From WGAB01 sp964406105 (lineage in GTDB: Bacteria > Hydrothermota > Hydrothermia > WGAB01), in NCBI GenBank assembly GCA_964406105.1, contig CAYOQK010000034.1, positions 1 through 30,260 of the forward strand: a stretch of DNA of 30,260 nt, given 5' to 3'. Shown here one piece after another: positions 21,744-29,987 of the stretch. The position numbers and the translations under genes were made by a program. Positions within the stretch are counted from its first letter, which is position 1; each line of letters starts with the position of its first letter. The notes beneath the pieces are model-generated. The model worked only from the letters and a program-made list of their open reading frames with translations, had not been told where the DNA came from and did no database searches.

Positions 21744-23602
21744 GCATGAAGTACCGAACCCATACCTGTGGAGAACTGCGGGCAGAGCATGCCGGCCAGG
21801 AAGTGCTGCTCGCCGGTTGGATTCGGCGGGTGCGCGATATGGGGCATCTGGTATTCCTGGACCTTTACGACCGCTACGGCGACACCCAGATCGTGGCCGA
21901 AGGCCCACTGGCTCAGGAGGCCAAACGATTGTCCAGCCAGGATGTGGTGCAGGTACAGGGCTCAGTACGGCTCCGCCCTGCCCACCAGGTGAACCCCCAA
22001 ATGGCGACCGGCGAGATTGAGGTACTGGCCCATCGCATCACCCTCCTGAATCCCTCCAAAACCCCACCCTTTCCCATAGAAGACCGGATTGAGGCTTTTG
22101 AAGAGACCCGACTCCGCTGGCGGTTCCTGGATCTCCGCCGGCCTGAGATGCAGCGGAACCTGATCCTCCGGCATCAGGTGGTACACGCTGCCCGCGAGTA
22201 TCTCCACGCCCACGGCTTTGTGGAAATTGAAACGCCGTACCTCACGAAGAGCACCCCTGAAGGAGCCCGCGACTTTCTGGTGCCCTCCCGCTTAAACCCC
22301 GGCAAGTTCTACGCCTTGCCTCAGTCGCCCCAGATGTACAAACAGATCCTCATGGTGGCAGGCTACGATCGTTATTTTCAATTCGCCCGATGTTTCCGGG
22401 ACGAAGACCTCCGCGCTGACCGTCAACCGGAACACACCCAGATTGACATGGAAATGAGTTTTGTGGACGTTGACGATGTTCTCACCCATACTGAGGGGCT
22501 TTTTCATCACATCTTTAAAACGGTCCTTGGAGTGGAACTCCCCCGGCCCTTCCCGAGGATCACCTACCAGGAGGCCATGGAAACCTACGGCACCGACAAG
22601 CCTGACCTGCGGATTCCCTGGACCCTGGAAAACTGGACCCAAAGCCTGAAGGCCACAGGGTTCCGGATCCTGGACCAGGTGGCTTCTCAGGGTGGGACCA
22701 TCGCCGCCCTGCCTCTTCCCTACGCCCTGAGCCGTAAGCAACTGGACCAATTGAACGAACGGGCTCGCGCCTTGGGTGGCGCTGGGATCCTGTGGCTCAA
22801 ACGTCAAGGGACTGAGTGGACAGGTCCTTTGGCCCGGTACCTGCCCGAAACCCTAAAGGCCGAACGTCTCCAAAGGGGGTCGGATCCCGAAACCGTGTTG
22901 CTGGTGGCCGGCTTCGGGTTCCAGCCCTTTGAGATCCTGGGCACCCTACGGGTGGAACTGGCCGAGGCGCTGAACCTGCCTCGGGAGGGCTGGCGGTTCC
23001 TTTGGGTGGTGGATTTCCCCCTGTTTGAGTGGGATCCTGAGGCTCAGCGCATCGCCCCCGCCCACCACATGTTCACCATGCCTTACGAGGAAGACCTGCC
23101 GAAGTTGGACCAAATCCCTGGTTTCATTGCCGAACGCCAAGAAGCCCTGAAGGCCGGCGATCCCTTGGTGCTCAAAGAAGTCCAGGAATTCCTCGCCAGC
23201 ATCCGCGGAAAACAGTATGACCTGGTGCTTAACGGGGTGGAACTCAGCTCCGGCTCCATCCGTGTGCATCAACGGGAACTCCAGGTGAAGATCATGAAGA
23301 TCATCGGCCTCACCGACCAGGAGATTGAAGAGCGGTTCGGTTTTCTGTTGAAGGCCCTGGAGTACGGTGCCCCACCCCATGGAGGAATTGCGCCCGGGCT
23401 GGACCGCATCGTGATGATGATGGCCGGCAGGGAGTCCATTCGCGACGTCATCGCCTTTCCCAAAACCACCACCGGGCAGGCCCTCTTTGAGGGTGCCCCC
23501 TCCGAGGTTTCGGAGGAACAACTGCGGGAACTCGGAATTCAGCTGCGGCCCGAGGTCCGAAGGATCAAATCCTCGGACAACCCCCACCCCTCAAAAGCGT
23601 GA
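21740..23602 (+). CDS. aspS: Aspartyl-tRNA synthetase, bacterial type
   Basis: AspRS charges tRNA-Asp (or tRNA-Asp and tRNA-Asn in non-discriminating forms). The 620-residue protein has an N-terminal OB-fold anticodon-binding domain (about 1-110, with L-L-A-G-W-I-R-R-V-R-D-M-G), the class II core, and the GAD insertion expected of bacterial enzymes (about residues 290-420). Class II motif 2 is F-R-D-E-D-L-R-A-D-R with R220; motif 3 is G-L-D-R-I-V-M-M-M with R556; the flanking G-V-E-L-S-S-G-S-I-R is also present. The start ATG at 21740 overlaps the prenyltransferase stop (ATGA), implying coupling; the second Met at 21746 is an alternative. Whether it is discriminating cannot be decided here, since no gatCAB or asnS is in view. 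Confidence 0.96.
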   Translation: MSMKYRTHTCGELRAEHAGQEVLLAGWIRRVRDMGHLVFLDLYDRYGDTQIVAEGPLAQEAKRLSSQDVVQVQGSVRLRPAHQVNPQMATGEIEVLAHRITLLNPSKTPPFPIEDRIEAFEETRLRWRFLDLRRPEMQRNLILRHQVVHAAREYLHAHGFVEIETPYLTKSTPEGARDFLVPSRLNPGKFYALPQSPQMYKQILMVAGYDRYFQFARCFRDEDLRADRQPEHTQIDMEMSFVDVDDVLTHTEGLFHHIFKTVLGVELPRPFPRITYQEAMETYGTDKPDLRIPWTLENWTQSLKATGFRILDQVASQGGTIAALPLPYALSRKQLDQLNERARALGGAGILWLKRQGTEWTGPLARYLPETLKAERLQRGSDPETVLLVAGFGFQPFEILGTLRVELAEALNLPREGWRFLWVVDFPLFEWDPEAQRIAPAHHMFTMPYEEDLPKLDQIPGFIAERQEALKAGDPLVLKEVQEFLASIRGKQYDLVLNGVELSSGSIRVHQRELQVKIMKIIGLTDQEIEERFGFLLKALEYGAPPHGGIAPGLDRIVMMMAGRESIRDVIAFPKTTTGQALFEGAPSEVSEEQLRELGIQLRPEVRRIKSSDNPHPSKA

Positions 23603-23695
23603 GTGCCCCATGGACACAGGCAACGCTCCCGGTGAGCCCACCCCAGTCTAAAGGGAACCCAAGAAGCTCCACAAGGGACCATCCAACACCCGGCC

Positions 23696-23724
23696 TTGAC
23701 ATGACAAGCCTGGGGGTGTAGGGT
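23696..23724 (+). promoter_or_regulatory. Leaderless-type promoter of the lamin-tail gene
   Basis: A perfect TTGACA (23696-23701) is followed after 17 bases by TAGGGT (23719-23724), itself directly preceded by TG. The ATG at 23734 comes 9 bases after the -10 hexamer, so the transcript should begin within about 3 bases of the start codon. No Shine-Dalgarno lies between them. Confidence 0.55.
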
Positions 23725-23733
23725 TGAAATGCT

Positions 23734-24321
23734 ATGAGTGTGTGGATCCTGCTGGCCACCCTTTTGGTGTCCCACCCCGTGATCAACGAGGTGTCGTGGG
23801 GAGATCTGCAGTGGGTGGAGATCTACAACCCTGGGCCTGAGCCCGTGTCTTTGGACGGATGGGCCCTGGGCAATGCCTACAACTGGGATCCCCTGTACGG
23901 CACCGTTCCGGCTGGGGGATACCTGCTGGTGGTGCCCAATGAGGCCCTGTTCCGGCAGTACTTCCCCGATTTGGATGTGCCGATGGTGGAAATGCCCGAT
24001 GGCACCATCGGCGGGGGTCTGCGGGCCCACGACCTCCTGATCCTCGTGGACGCGCAGGGGGTTCCCGTGGATCTGGTGAACTGGGGCGAGCCCGATCCCC
24101 AGTGGCCGAACTACCGGGTAGATCTCTGGAACCCGGGGGTCACCAATCAGCGAGAGGTCATCGGACGGCTGCCCAACGGCCAGGATACGGACACCCCTTT
24201 GGATTGGCGGCCGCTCCGGGTGGCCACACCAGGTACGGAGAACCGCTTGACCGCCGGGCTTACCCCCTCCTCTTGGGGTAAGATCAAAGCCCTATTCTCG
24301 GAGAAGCGCCGGCGTCTCTGA
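23734..24321 (+). CDS. Exported lamin-tail-domain (LTD) protein
   Basis: A 195-residue protein with a short hydrophobic N-terminus (S-V-W-I-L-L-A-T-L-L-V) that probably acts as a signal peptide. The rest is one lamin-tail Ig-like domain: V-I-N-E-V-S-W at 17-23, then W-V-E-I-Y-N-P-G, L-D-G-W-A-L-G-N, and the characteristic ending G-R-L-P-N-G-Q-D-T-D-T-P-L-D-W...T-P-G-T-E-N. Bacterial LTD proteins are extracellular or membrane-associated and often bind DNA or carbohydrates or act as adhesion modules; no enzyme domain is present here. The C-terminus is a basic tail (S-E-K-R-R-R-L). Its last 30 bases overlap the convergent exonuclease gene. Confidence 0.75.
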   Translation: MSVWILLATLLVSHPVINEVSWGDLQWVEIYNPGPEPVSLDGWALGNAYNWDPLYGTVPAGGYLLVVPNEALFRQYFPDLDVPMVEMPDGTIGGGLRAHDLLILVDAQGVPVDLVNWGEPDPQWPNYRVDLWNPGVTNQREVIGRLPNGQDTDTPLDWRPLRVATPGTENRLTAGLTPSSWGKIKALFSEKRRRL

Positions 24322-25500
24322 TCCCTTTCCCCTCTTTCGCTCCAATTTGCGATGCAGCCGAGCCAAACGACGGCGTTTCTCAGGTCCGTCGGGTAGCCGC
24401 ACGGCCACGCTAAGGGCGCGGTGGAGATCCTGGCGACGGTGCTCGTAGTGTTTGGCCAACTGCAGCAAGGCCTCAGGATGACCAGGCCGTTCCTGTAGGA
24501 TCTGGAGCCACAGGTCCTCTGCTTCGTCGTAGCGTCGTTCCCTTTGGAGTTGACGCGCCATCCGCACCAGGGCATGCAGCCGCAGGTCACCCAAACTGCG
24601 GACCGCTGCGCGGCGGTAGAACCGCAGAGCTTTGTCTACTTGGCCCATCCGCTCGTAGAGCCGACCCAGGGCGAACAGCGTCCAGGGATCCGGGGCCTCC
24701 AGTCCCTGCATCACGCGGCGATCCAGGCTCTGCAGAATCCACGGCAGGGAGTACACATCCCAACGGTTGTGGAGTATCACGCGTCGCAGGTCCTCTACCC
24801 TCCCCCGGTGCAGGTACGCAAAGTAAGCCGCAGGCACCTCGTGGGAAGGCAGATCGTGTTCTCGGCGGATCCCTGCGATTTCTGCTTCCGCGGCCTTTAG
24901 GTGGGCCGGTTGTCCTGGGGGCAGGAACCGGCGTACCACATGGTACACGTCCAAGTGATGTTCAAACTGCGGCACCGGCACCCCGAAGTACCGCCACCGA
25001 TGTTCCAGGAGCCGCAGGTCAAAGCTCTTGCCATTGTAAGTGGCCACCACGGAGAACCGGTGCAAGAAGGTCGCCAGTCGCCGGTGCAGGAGGGGTTCAT
25101 GGGCTGGATCCGGGAGCAGGTACTGCCGAACCGTCCAGGTGCCGTGGCGGAAAAAGCCTACAGCCACCAAGAAGGGAAGGTTCCCCAGGCCAAAGGAGGT
25201 GCCGGTGGACTCCAGATCCAGGAACACCACCTCTTGCAGATCCAAGGGGCCGGTCATCTGCCCCAGGGTGAGCAGTGCTGCGTGTTCCACAAACCGGCCG
25301 GGGGTAGGGAACTCCCGCTCAAGGCCCAGGAGCCGTCCTTGATCCAGGAGTACCGCGCCAAGCCTACGGGCCAAGTTGTGGGGATCGGGGCGGTGGGGTT
25401 GCCGAACGTATCGGCGTAAACGTTGGCGTAGCGGGGAAACCTGGGGTTCAGGTACCCGCAGGCGATCCAGACGGCGCCGCAAGAGATCCAGGTTCACCAT
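24292..25500 (-). CDS. RNase H-fold exonuclease (YprB-like) with C-terminal TPRs
   Basis: A 402-residue cytoplasmic protein. Residues of about 90-260 match the YprB-type ribonuclease H-like/DEDD domain: F-L-D-L-E-S-T-G (D95, E97), V-A-T-Y-N-G-K-S-F-D (D161) and H-N-R-W-D-V-Y-S-L (H244, D248) supply the metal-binding acids. Residues of about 264-400 form two to three TPR-like helical pairs (P-W-T-L-F-A-L-G-R-L-Y-E-R...A-L-R-F-Y-R-R-A). The N-terminal 90 residues are basic and may contact nucleic acid. Exonuclease activity is inferred from the motif set; substrate and role are unknown to me. It is the last gene of the TPR-lipoprotein/outer-membrane operon, overlapping the upstream gene by 7 bases (ATGGTGA). 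Confidence 0.82.
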   Translation of the reverse strand: MVNLDLLRRRLDRLRVPEPQVSPLRQRLRRYVRQPHRPDPHNLARRLGAVLLDQGRLLGLEREFPTPGRFVEHAALLTLGQMTGPLDLQEVVFLDLESTGTSFGLGNLPFLVAVGFFRHGTWTVRQYLLPDPAHEPLLHRRLATFLHRFSVVATYNGKSFDLRLLEHRWRYFGVPVPQFEHHLDVYHVVRRFLPPGQPAHLKAAEAEIAGIRREHDLPSHEVPAAYFAYLHRGRVEDLRRVILHNRWDVYSLPWILQSLDRRVMQGLEAPDPWTLFALGRLYERMGQVDKALRFYRRAAVRSLGDLRLHALVRMARQLQRERRYDEAEDLWLQILQERPGHPEALLQLAKHYEHRRQDLHRALSVAVRLPDGPEKRRRLARLHRKLERKRGKGSETPALLRE

Positions 25501-26309
25501 TCGTATCCCACGGCCAGGGAGTACACCGCCCCCATGGGGAACACGTTGCGGCCTGCGAAGTCAAAACTCCAATGGCCATCGGTAAGGCCCATACCCAGGG
25601 TGAGGTACTTCTCATCAAGGCCAAAGCGAAGGGCAAAGCCCGGGGTGAACCAGGCCTCCACCCCCACCCGGTACAGGTCCTGGCCGTTCCAGTGCACGTA
25701 GGCTGCGCTCCAGGTGACGTTGGCCGGCAGTCGCCAGGCTGCGGCCACCACGGTGCGGCGGGCGAGCTGTTGGGTTTCTTCCACAAGGCGGAGGGAGGCC
25801 CGGGCCAGGTTTTCCCAGTGGATCCCAACGGCTCCCCTCTGCCCCTGGTACACCACGCCCGCATCCAGGAGCCACTGGGAGGCGTTCCAGGTTTCGGCGG
25901 TGTCCTGGGCACTCACCTGGAACCACCGAGGGCGCAAGGCCATCCGCAGGGTGCCGGGCCCAAGGAGCCGGGCCCGTTCCATGGCCAACACCAGGGCCAC
26001 GGTGGTTTCAGCGTACAGATCCGCCACTCCCTTCCGCCGGATCCCCAGGCCCAGCGCGAGGGAGCGTAGACGAGTAGAGACTGCCGTTTGCAGGAGCCGC
26101 AGATCGTTCACCTCGTACCACCCTTGATAGTGGCCCAGCACCGAGAGGCGATGCTGGGGAAAGATTGTGGCGGGGTTTCCGAACACGGCGTTGGCACCAT
26201 TCACCGCCGCCACGCCTGCAAAGCCCACGGCTTCCAGGCGGGCCGGGGGTTCCAGGTTTCCCAAGGTGATCACGGCAGGCAAAAGGCCCACCCAAAGCCA
26301 AGCGAGCAT
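25494..26309 (-). CDS. Probable outer-membrane beta-barrel protein (PorV/PorQ-like)
   Basis: A 271-residue protein with an N-terminal signal-like segment (L-A-W-L-W-V-G-L-L-P-A-V-I-T-L-G). The next part, G-V-A-A-V-N-G-A-N-A-V-F-G-N-P-A-T-I, resembles the start of PorV/PorQ and related barrels, where an Ala-x-Asn-Pro-Ala motif is common. The remainder alternates hydrophobic and polar residues with many Trp, Tyr and Gly, and ends Y-S-L-A-V-G-Y-E-W with an aromatic last residue, as is usual for outer-membrane proteins recognised by the Bam machinery. A barrel in the outer membrane is therefore likely; transport or a type IX-like role is not shown. Its ATG shares one base with the stop of the lipoprotein gene (TAATG). 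Confidence 0.65.
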   Translation of the reverse strand: MLAWLWVGLLPAVITLGNLEPPARLEAVGFAGVAAVNGANAVFGNPATIFPQHRLSVLGHYQGWYEVNDLRLLQTAVSTRLRSLALGLGIRRKGVADLYAETTVALVLAMERARLLGPGTLRMALRPRWFQVSAQDTAETWNASQWLLDAGVVYQGQRGAVGIHWENLARASLRLVEETQQLARRTVVAAAWRLPANVTWSAAYVHWNGQDLYRVGVEAWFTPGFALRFGLDEKYLTLGMGLTDGHWSFDFAGRNVFPMGAVYSLAVGYEW

Positions 26310-27637
26310 TAGGGTTCCTCCTTTGGAGTTTCCAGGAAGGCAAACCGCTGTCGCGCCTCCTGGGCGTACAGGGTTCCAGCGAAATCCCTTTGGAGCCGGG
26401 CATAGTACTTCCGGGCCGAGTCCTCTTCGGGCAGCACCTGGCTGTACAGGTACACCAGGGTGTACAGGGCCTTGGGGGCGTACTCACTGGTGGGATACTC
26501 GCGGAGCAACTGCTTCAGGATGTCCACGGCCTCGGGTTCCCGTTGCAACTCAAACAGGTAGAGTTCGGCGATGCGATAGAGGTCCAGGGCGGTGCGGGTG
26601 CTATCAATGGATCTCAGTTCCGAGAGGGCCAGCATTCGGCGCCGAGCCAGATCGCGGTACGGGGTGGTCACGGACATCCGCGAAGCCTCTTTGTAGAGAT
26701 CGTAGGCCTGTTCCAGGCTATCCTGGGCCTCCAGCACCAGGCCCAGGCGATACCGGGCTTCCACATCCGCCTCCTGGCGGCGGGTGCGCTGCGTGACATT
26801 CCGCAGGGTGCGAACGGCCTCGGCGGTATCGCCTTGAGCCAACAGCACCCGAGCCCGAAGCACCTCCCGCTGTTGAACTGCTTGATCGGCCGGAGGCAGG
26901 TCCAGGCTGTTCAAGATCTGCTCCGCTTCGGCCAGGCGGCCCTGTTCCAGGTACACCTCTGCCAGCAGGAGTTTGGCCTGTTTTTCCTCTTCACTGGTGA
27001 GGTACAAGGAAAGGTACTCCGTGAGGTATTCGCTCGCTTCTCGGTAGTGGCCTGCTTTAAAGGCTGCTTCTGCGGCTTCGTAGAGCGCCTGTTTGCGCCA
27101 GGGGCTTTCCGGGTGTTGGTTCAGGAACTCCTGGTACTGTTTCAACGCCTCCGTGAAGTCGCCCTCGCGGGCATAGCTTTCGGCCAACAGCACGGCGGCC
27201 TCCTCTGCCTGTTCCCCACCGGAGCGGAGGGCCCGGGATAGGTGTTCACGGGCCAGGCTGTAATCCCCGTCTTCCAGAGCCAAGCGGCCGAGTTCCAGGT
27301 CAATCTTGAACCGTTTTGCCGCTTCGGGGTAGTACAGGGCGAGTTCCTCAAACTTGCGGCGGGCTTTGCCACGCTCGTCCATGCGCGAGAAGGACACCGC
27401 CATGATGTACAAAGCCTCGGGCACGTATTTGGAACGGGGGTGGTACTTGACCACCTTGGCCGCCTTTTCCACAGCCCTCTGGTAGTACTGGCGGGCCTGG
27501 GCCGTGAGTTGATGGCTCTTGCGGTACTCGGTTTCTCCCATGCGGAAGTAGCGTTTGGCGTTGTACATGAGGTTGAAGTACACGCATCCCGAGAACCACA
27601 GGCCCAGGGCCACGGGAAGCCATCGGATCCAACGCAT
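26309..27637 (-). CDS. TPR-repeat lipoprotein
   Basis: With the start at 27637 the protein has 442 residues and begins M-R-W-I-R-W-L-P-V-A-L-G-L-W-F-S-G-C, a lipoprotein signal with Cys18 (lipobox F-S-G-C, slightly unusual at -3). Everything after it is tetratricopeptide repeat: about ten or more helical pairs with the A-x-x-x-Y-P, A-x-E-A and Y-x-x-x-L patterns, most clearly E-A-L-K-Q-Y-Q-E-F-L-N-Q-H-P and A-V-D-I-L-K-Q-L-L-R-E-Y-P. Such proteins act as scaffolds in the periplasm, like BamD or YbgF/CpoB, but the family cannot be fixed. Longer in-frame starts exist (27652, 27748); 27637 is preferred because TATGCT ends 10 bases before it and the lipoprotein signal then has normal length. Confidence 0.75.
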   Translation of the reverse strand: MRWIRWLPVALGLWFSGCVYFNLMYNAKRYFRMGETEYRKSHQLTAQARQYYQRAVEKAAKVVKYHPRSKYVPEALYIMAVSFSRMDERGKARRKFEELALYYPEAAKRFKIDLELGRLALEDGDYSLAREHLSRALRSGGEQAEEAAVLLAESYAREGDFTEALKQYQEFLNQHPESPWRKQALYEAAEAAFKAGHYREASEYLTEYLSLYLTSEEEKQAKLLLAEVYLEQGRLAEAEQILNSLDLPPADQAVQQREVLRARVLLAQGDTAEAVRTLRNVTQRTRRQEADVEARYRLGLVLEAQDSLEQAYDLYKEASRMSVTTPYRDLARRRMLALSELRSIDSTRTALDLYRIAELYLFELQREPEAVDILKQLLREYPTSEYAPKALYTLVYLYSQVLPEEDSARKYYARLQRDFAGTLYAQEARQRFAFLETPKEEP

Positions 27638-27647
27638 CACGCCCGAT

Positions 27648-27653
27648 AGCATA
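27648..27653 (-). promoter_or_regulatory. Leaderless-type promoter of the TPR-lipoprotein operon
   Basis: Minus-strand TATGCT (complement of 27648-27653), directly preceded by TG, ends 10 bases before the ATG at 27637. No Shine-Dalgarno lies in between and no -35 is visible. The arrangement matches those at mnmG and rseP. Confidence 0.5.
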
Positions 27654-27712
27654 CAGTCGCAACTGCCCCAAGGGAAGGCGACCGGTGACGGAACTCCGCC
27701 CCGCGGGTTTAC

Positions 27713-27757
27713 TTGACAAAATAGGTCGGAAAGGTTATGCTTTGCCAAACCTGGAGG
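27713..27757 (+). promoter_or_regulatory. Consensus-like promoter and Shine-Dalgarno of the CxxCH protein gene
   Basis: A perfect TTGACA (27713-27718), a 17-base spacer and TATGCT (27736-27741) form the best vegetative promoter in the window. The start site near 27748 gives a short leader with GGAGG at 27753-27757, five bases before the ATG at 27763. This gene is therefore leadered, unlike its divergent neighbour. Confidence 0.8.
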
Positions 27758-27762
27758 TCGTC

Positions 27763-28608
27763 ATGAAAACACTGGGATTCTGGAGCCTCCTCGGGATGAT
27801 CGTCGCAACAGGCCTGCAGGCCTATTCCGGCGGTCCCCCCAACGGGTACGCCGGCGATCCCCCGGCCATGAACAACTGCACCGCCTGCCACGGCACCTTT
27901 CCGGTGAACTCTGGCGATGGCACCTTGGCCATCGTGGGCCTCCCTGAGGTGTACCAGCCAGGCAGCACCTACACGTTCCAGGTGACCTTGGAGGATCCTG
28001 GTCAGAGCCGATGGGGCTTTGAGTTGACCGTGATTGACGAAGCGGGCAACCAAGCGGGCACCCTGGAGGCCGTGGATGGTACCGTGCAGATCTCCGAAGG
28101 CCCTGGCACCCAACGGGACTACGCAAAACAAACCCTGAGCGGCACCTTTCCGGGCCAAACCTCGGCCACTTGGACCCTCCGCTGGACTGCTCCGGCCGCA
28201 GGTGCGGGCGTGGCAACCTTCTACGTGGCAGGGAACGCCGCGAACGGCAATGGCTCGGTATCCGGAGATTACGTGTACACCCTGAATACCGCCGTGGTGG
28301 CTGTTGCCGAGGGCGAAGCCTCCGAAATCCAGGGCAGCACCCAACCCCACGTGGTTCCCAACCCCCTGACCTCTCCACAGCCCCTGCGCATCCAGGGGGT
28401 GCCTGGAGCACCACCCCACGCCCTGGTCCTGGATTCCGCAGGGCGGCTGGTTTCCCTGCTTCCCCTCCAGACCTTGGGAACCGGAGACCTGCAGGGGCAA
28501 TGGACCGGCCGAGACCTGCACCATCGCCCCCTCCATCCCGGCACCTACTGGCTCCATCTTCGTAGCCCTTCTTCCACCGTGGTGCTCCCTCTTCTCTGGC
28601 TCCCGTAA
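27763..28608 (+). CDS. Exported choice-of-anchor-V-like protein with CxxCH motif
   Basis: A 281-residue protein with a signal peptide (M-K-T-L-G-F-W then a hydrophobic core, cleavage near A20). The mature start S-G-G-P-P-N-G-Y-A-G-D-P-P followed by N-N-C-T-A-C-H-G (C39, C42, H43) and N-S-G-D-G resembles the choice-of-anchor V / Reeler-like family, where a CxxCH near the N-terminus is typical. The motif could bind heme c or a metal, but no c-type cytochrome maturation genes are in view. Residues of about 55-190 are a beta-sandwich. The last 75 residues (L-V-L-D-S-A-G-R-L-V...L-H-P-G-T-Y-W-L-H-L) look like the FlgD/T9SS-type C-terminal sorting fold. The start is set by GGAGG. It is monocistronic: a strong terminator follows. 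Confidence 0.75.
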   Translation: MKTLGFWSLLGMIVATGLQAYSGGPPNGYAGDPPAMNNCTACHGTFPVNSGDGTLAIVGLPEVYQPGSTYTFQVTLEDPGQSRWGFELTVIDEAGNQAGTLEAVDGTVQISEGPGTQRDYAKQTLSGTFPGQTSATWTLRWTAPAAGAGVATFYVAGNAANGNGSVSGDYVYTLNTAVVAVAEGEASEIQGSTQPHVVPNPLTSPQPLRIQGVPGAPPHALVLDSAGRLVSLLPLQTLGTGDLQGQWTGRDLHHRPLHPGTYWLHLRSPSSTVVLPLLWLP

Positions 28609-28643
28609 ACGGAACCTCGGGTTTCACCCTCTCCATCCACCAG

Positions 28644-28676
28644 CGGCTGTCCGGGGTTTCCGGACAGCCGTTTTTT
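28644..28676 (+). terminator. Rho-independent terminator
   Basis: CGGCTGTCCGG (28644-28654) and CCGGACAGCCG (28660-28670) form a perfect 11-bp GC-rich stem with a 5-base loop, followed by TTTTTT (28671-28676). It ends the transcript of the CxxCH protein gene and insulates rseP, whose promoter lies 25 bases downstream. Confidence 0.95.
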
Positions 28677-28700
28677 ATGGCGTCGTGCCGCAAAACGCCT

Positions 28701-28706
28701 TAAAAT
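28701..28706 (+). promoter_or_regulatory. Leaderless-type promoter of rseP
   Basis: TAAAAT (28701-28706) ends 10 bases before the ATG at 28717. The terminator just upstream means rseP needs its own promoter here, which strengthens the call. There is no Shine-Dalgarno before the ATG and no clear -35. Confidence 0.55.
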
Positions 28707-28716
28707 CCCGAAACTC

Positions 28717-29985
28717 ATGACAATCCTCCTCACCCTGATCGTGCTAAGCGTGCTGATTCTGATCCACGAGGCCGGCCACTTCTTGGCAGCCCGCGCCCTC
28801 GGCATTCGGGTGTTGACCTTCTCTCTGGGCTTTGGGCCCCAACTCCTGGCAAAGGAGTGGAAAGGCACCCGGTTTGTGCTCTCCGCCATCCCCTTTGGCG
28901 GCTACGTGCGGATGAAGGGCGATGACCCCGAAAACCTCCGTCATGAACCCGATGAGTTCCTGAGCCGTCCTGTGCGCCACCGTTTCTTGGTGGTGGCTGC
29001 GGGCCCTGTGGCCAACCTTCTGTTGGGCTTCGTGATCTTTGCCTTCATTTATACCACCCAGGGGATCTCCACCATCCCCGGAACCACGGTGTATCAAGTG
29101 GAACCCGGCACCCCTGCCGACTCGGCGGGTCTCAGGCCCTTTGACCAGATCCTGGCCGTGGACGGCCAACCTGTATCCCATTGGTGGGACCTGGACGCGG
29201 TGCTGGGCAAACCCGGTCCCCACCGCCTCCAGATCCTGCGTGAAGGAGACACCCTGACCCTGAATTTCCGAACTCCCCCGGAGGGCACCTATGGCATCGT
29301 GCCCCTGATTCCCCCAGAGATCTCCCATGTGGTGCCTGGAGGCACCGCAGAGCAGGCAGGGCTGAAGCCCGGCGACCGCATCCTCCGCATTGATACCCTG
29401 GAGGTGCACGCCTGGGACGACCTGGTACGGATCATTTCCCACCGGCCGGGCGACACGCTAACCCTATGGGTGCTGCGGCAGCGGGATACCCTTCAACTCC
29501 GCGTGGCCGTGGCCGCAGTGGTGGAAGCCGAAGGCGACACTGTGGGCCGCATCGGCATCCTGGCCCCCACCCAGCGGATCCACCTATCGCCCAGCCAAGC
29601 CCTGGCCCTGGCAGTGAGGAAGACTTGGGAATCCGTGGCCCTCACGTATCAGGTGCTCTTTCGGCTGCTCACCGGACAGGCCTCGGTAAAAACCATCGGC
29701 GGACCGGTGATGATCGGGAAACTCGTGGGGGAATCGGCCTCCATGGGATGGGTCCAGGTGCTGATTCTCATGGCCTTGATCTCCGTAAACCTGGGCGTGA
29801 TCAACCTGTTGCCCGTGCCCGCCCTGGACGGCGGTCACCTCACGGTGTATTTGGTGGAGGTCCTGCTGCGACGGCCTTTACCCCCCAAAGTGCAGGCCCG
29901 GATCCAACAGATCGGCTTCGCCCTACTGCTTCTGCTCATGGCTTTGATTACCCTGCTGGACCTCATGCGGCTCTTTGGAGGCTGA
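28717..29985 (+). CDS. rseP: Site-2 metalloprotease RseP
   Basis: This 422-residue inner-membrane zinc protease of the RseP/S2P family cuts membrane-embedded substrates, classically anti-sigma factors and signal-peptide remnants. The zinc motif H-E-A-G-H is at 17-21 in the first membrane helix, and the third ligand Asp371 is in N-L-L-P-V-P-A-L-D-G-G-H. Two PDZ domains lie between (about 115-185 and 197-265), followed by the last membrane helices. Length and two-PDZ layout match E. coli RseP (450). The G-Y-V-R-M-K-G-D-D loop after helix 1 is conserved in the family. It is read from its own leaderless-type promoter, and an M16 peptidase gene follows after 2 bases, so the two are probably co-transcribed. 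Confidence 0.95.
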   Translation: MTILLTLIVLSVLILIHEAGHFLAARALGIRVLTFSLGFGPQLLAKEWKGTRFVLSAIPFGGYVRMKGDDPENLRHEPDEFLSRPVRHRFLVVAAGPVANLLLGFVIFAFIYTTQGISTIPGTTVYQVEPGTPADSAGLRPFDQILAVDGQPVSHWWDLDAVLGKPGPHRLQILREGDTLTLNFRTPPEGTYGIVPLIPPEISHVVPGGTAEQAGLKPGDRILRIDTLEVHAWDDLVRIISHRPGDTLTLWVLRQRDTLQLRVAVAAVVEAEGDTVGRIGILAPTQRIHLSPSQALALAVRKTWESVALTYQVLFRLLTGQASVKTIGGPVMIGKLVGESASMGWVQVLILMALISVNLGVINLLPVPALDGGHLTVYLVEVLLRRPLPPKVQARIQQIGFALLLLLMALITLLDLMRLFGG

Positions 29986-29987
29986 CC

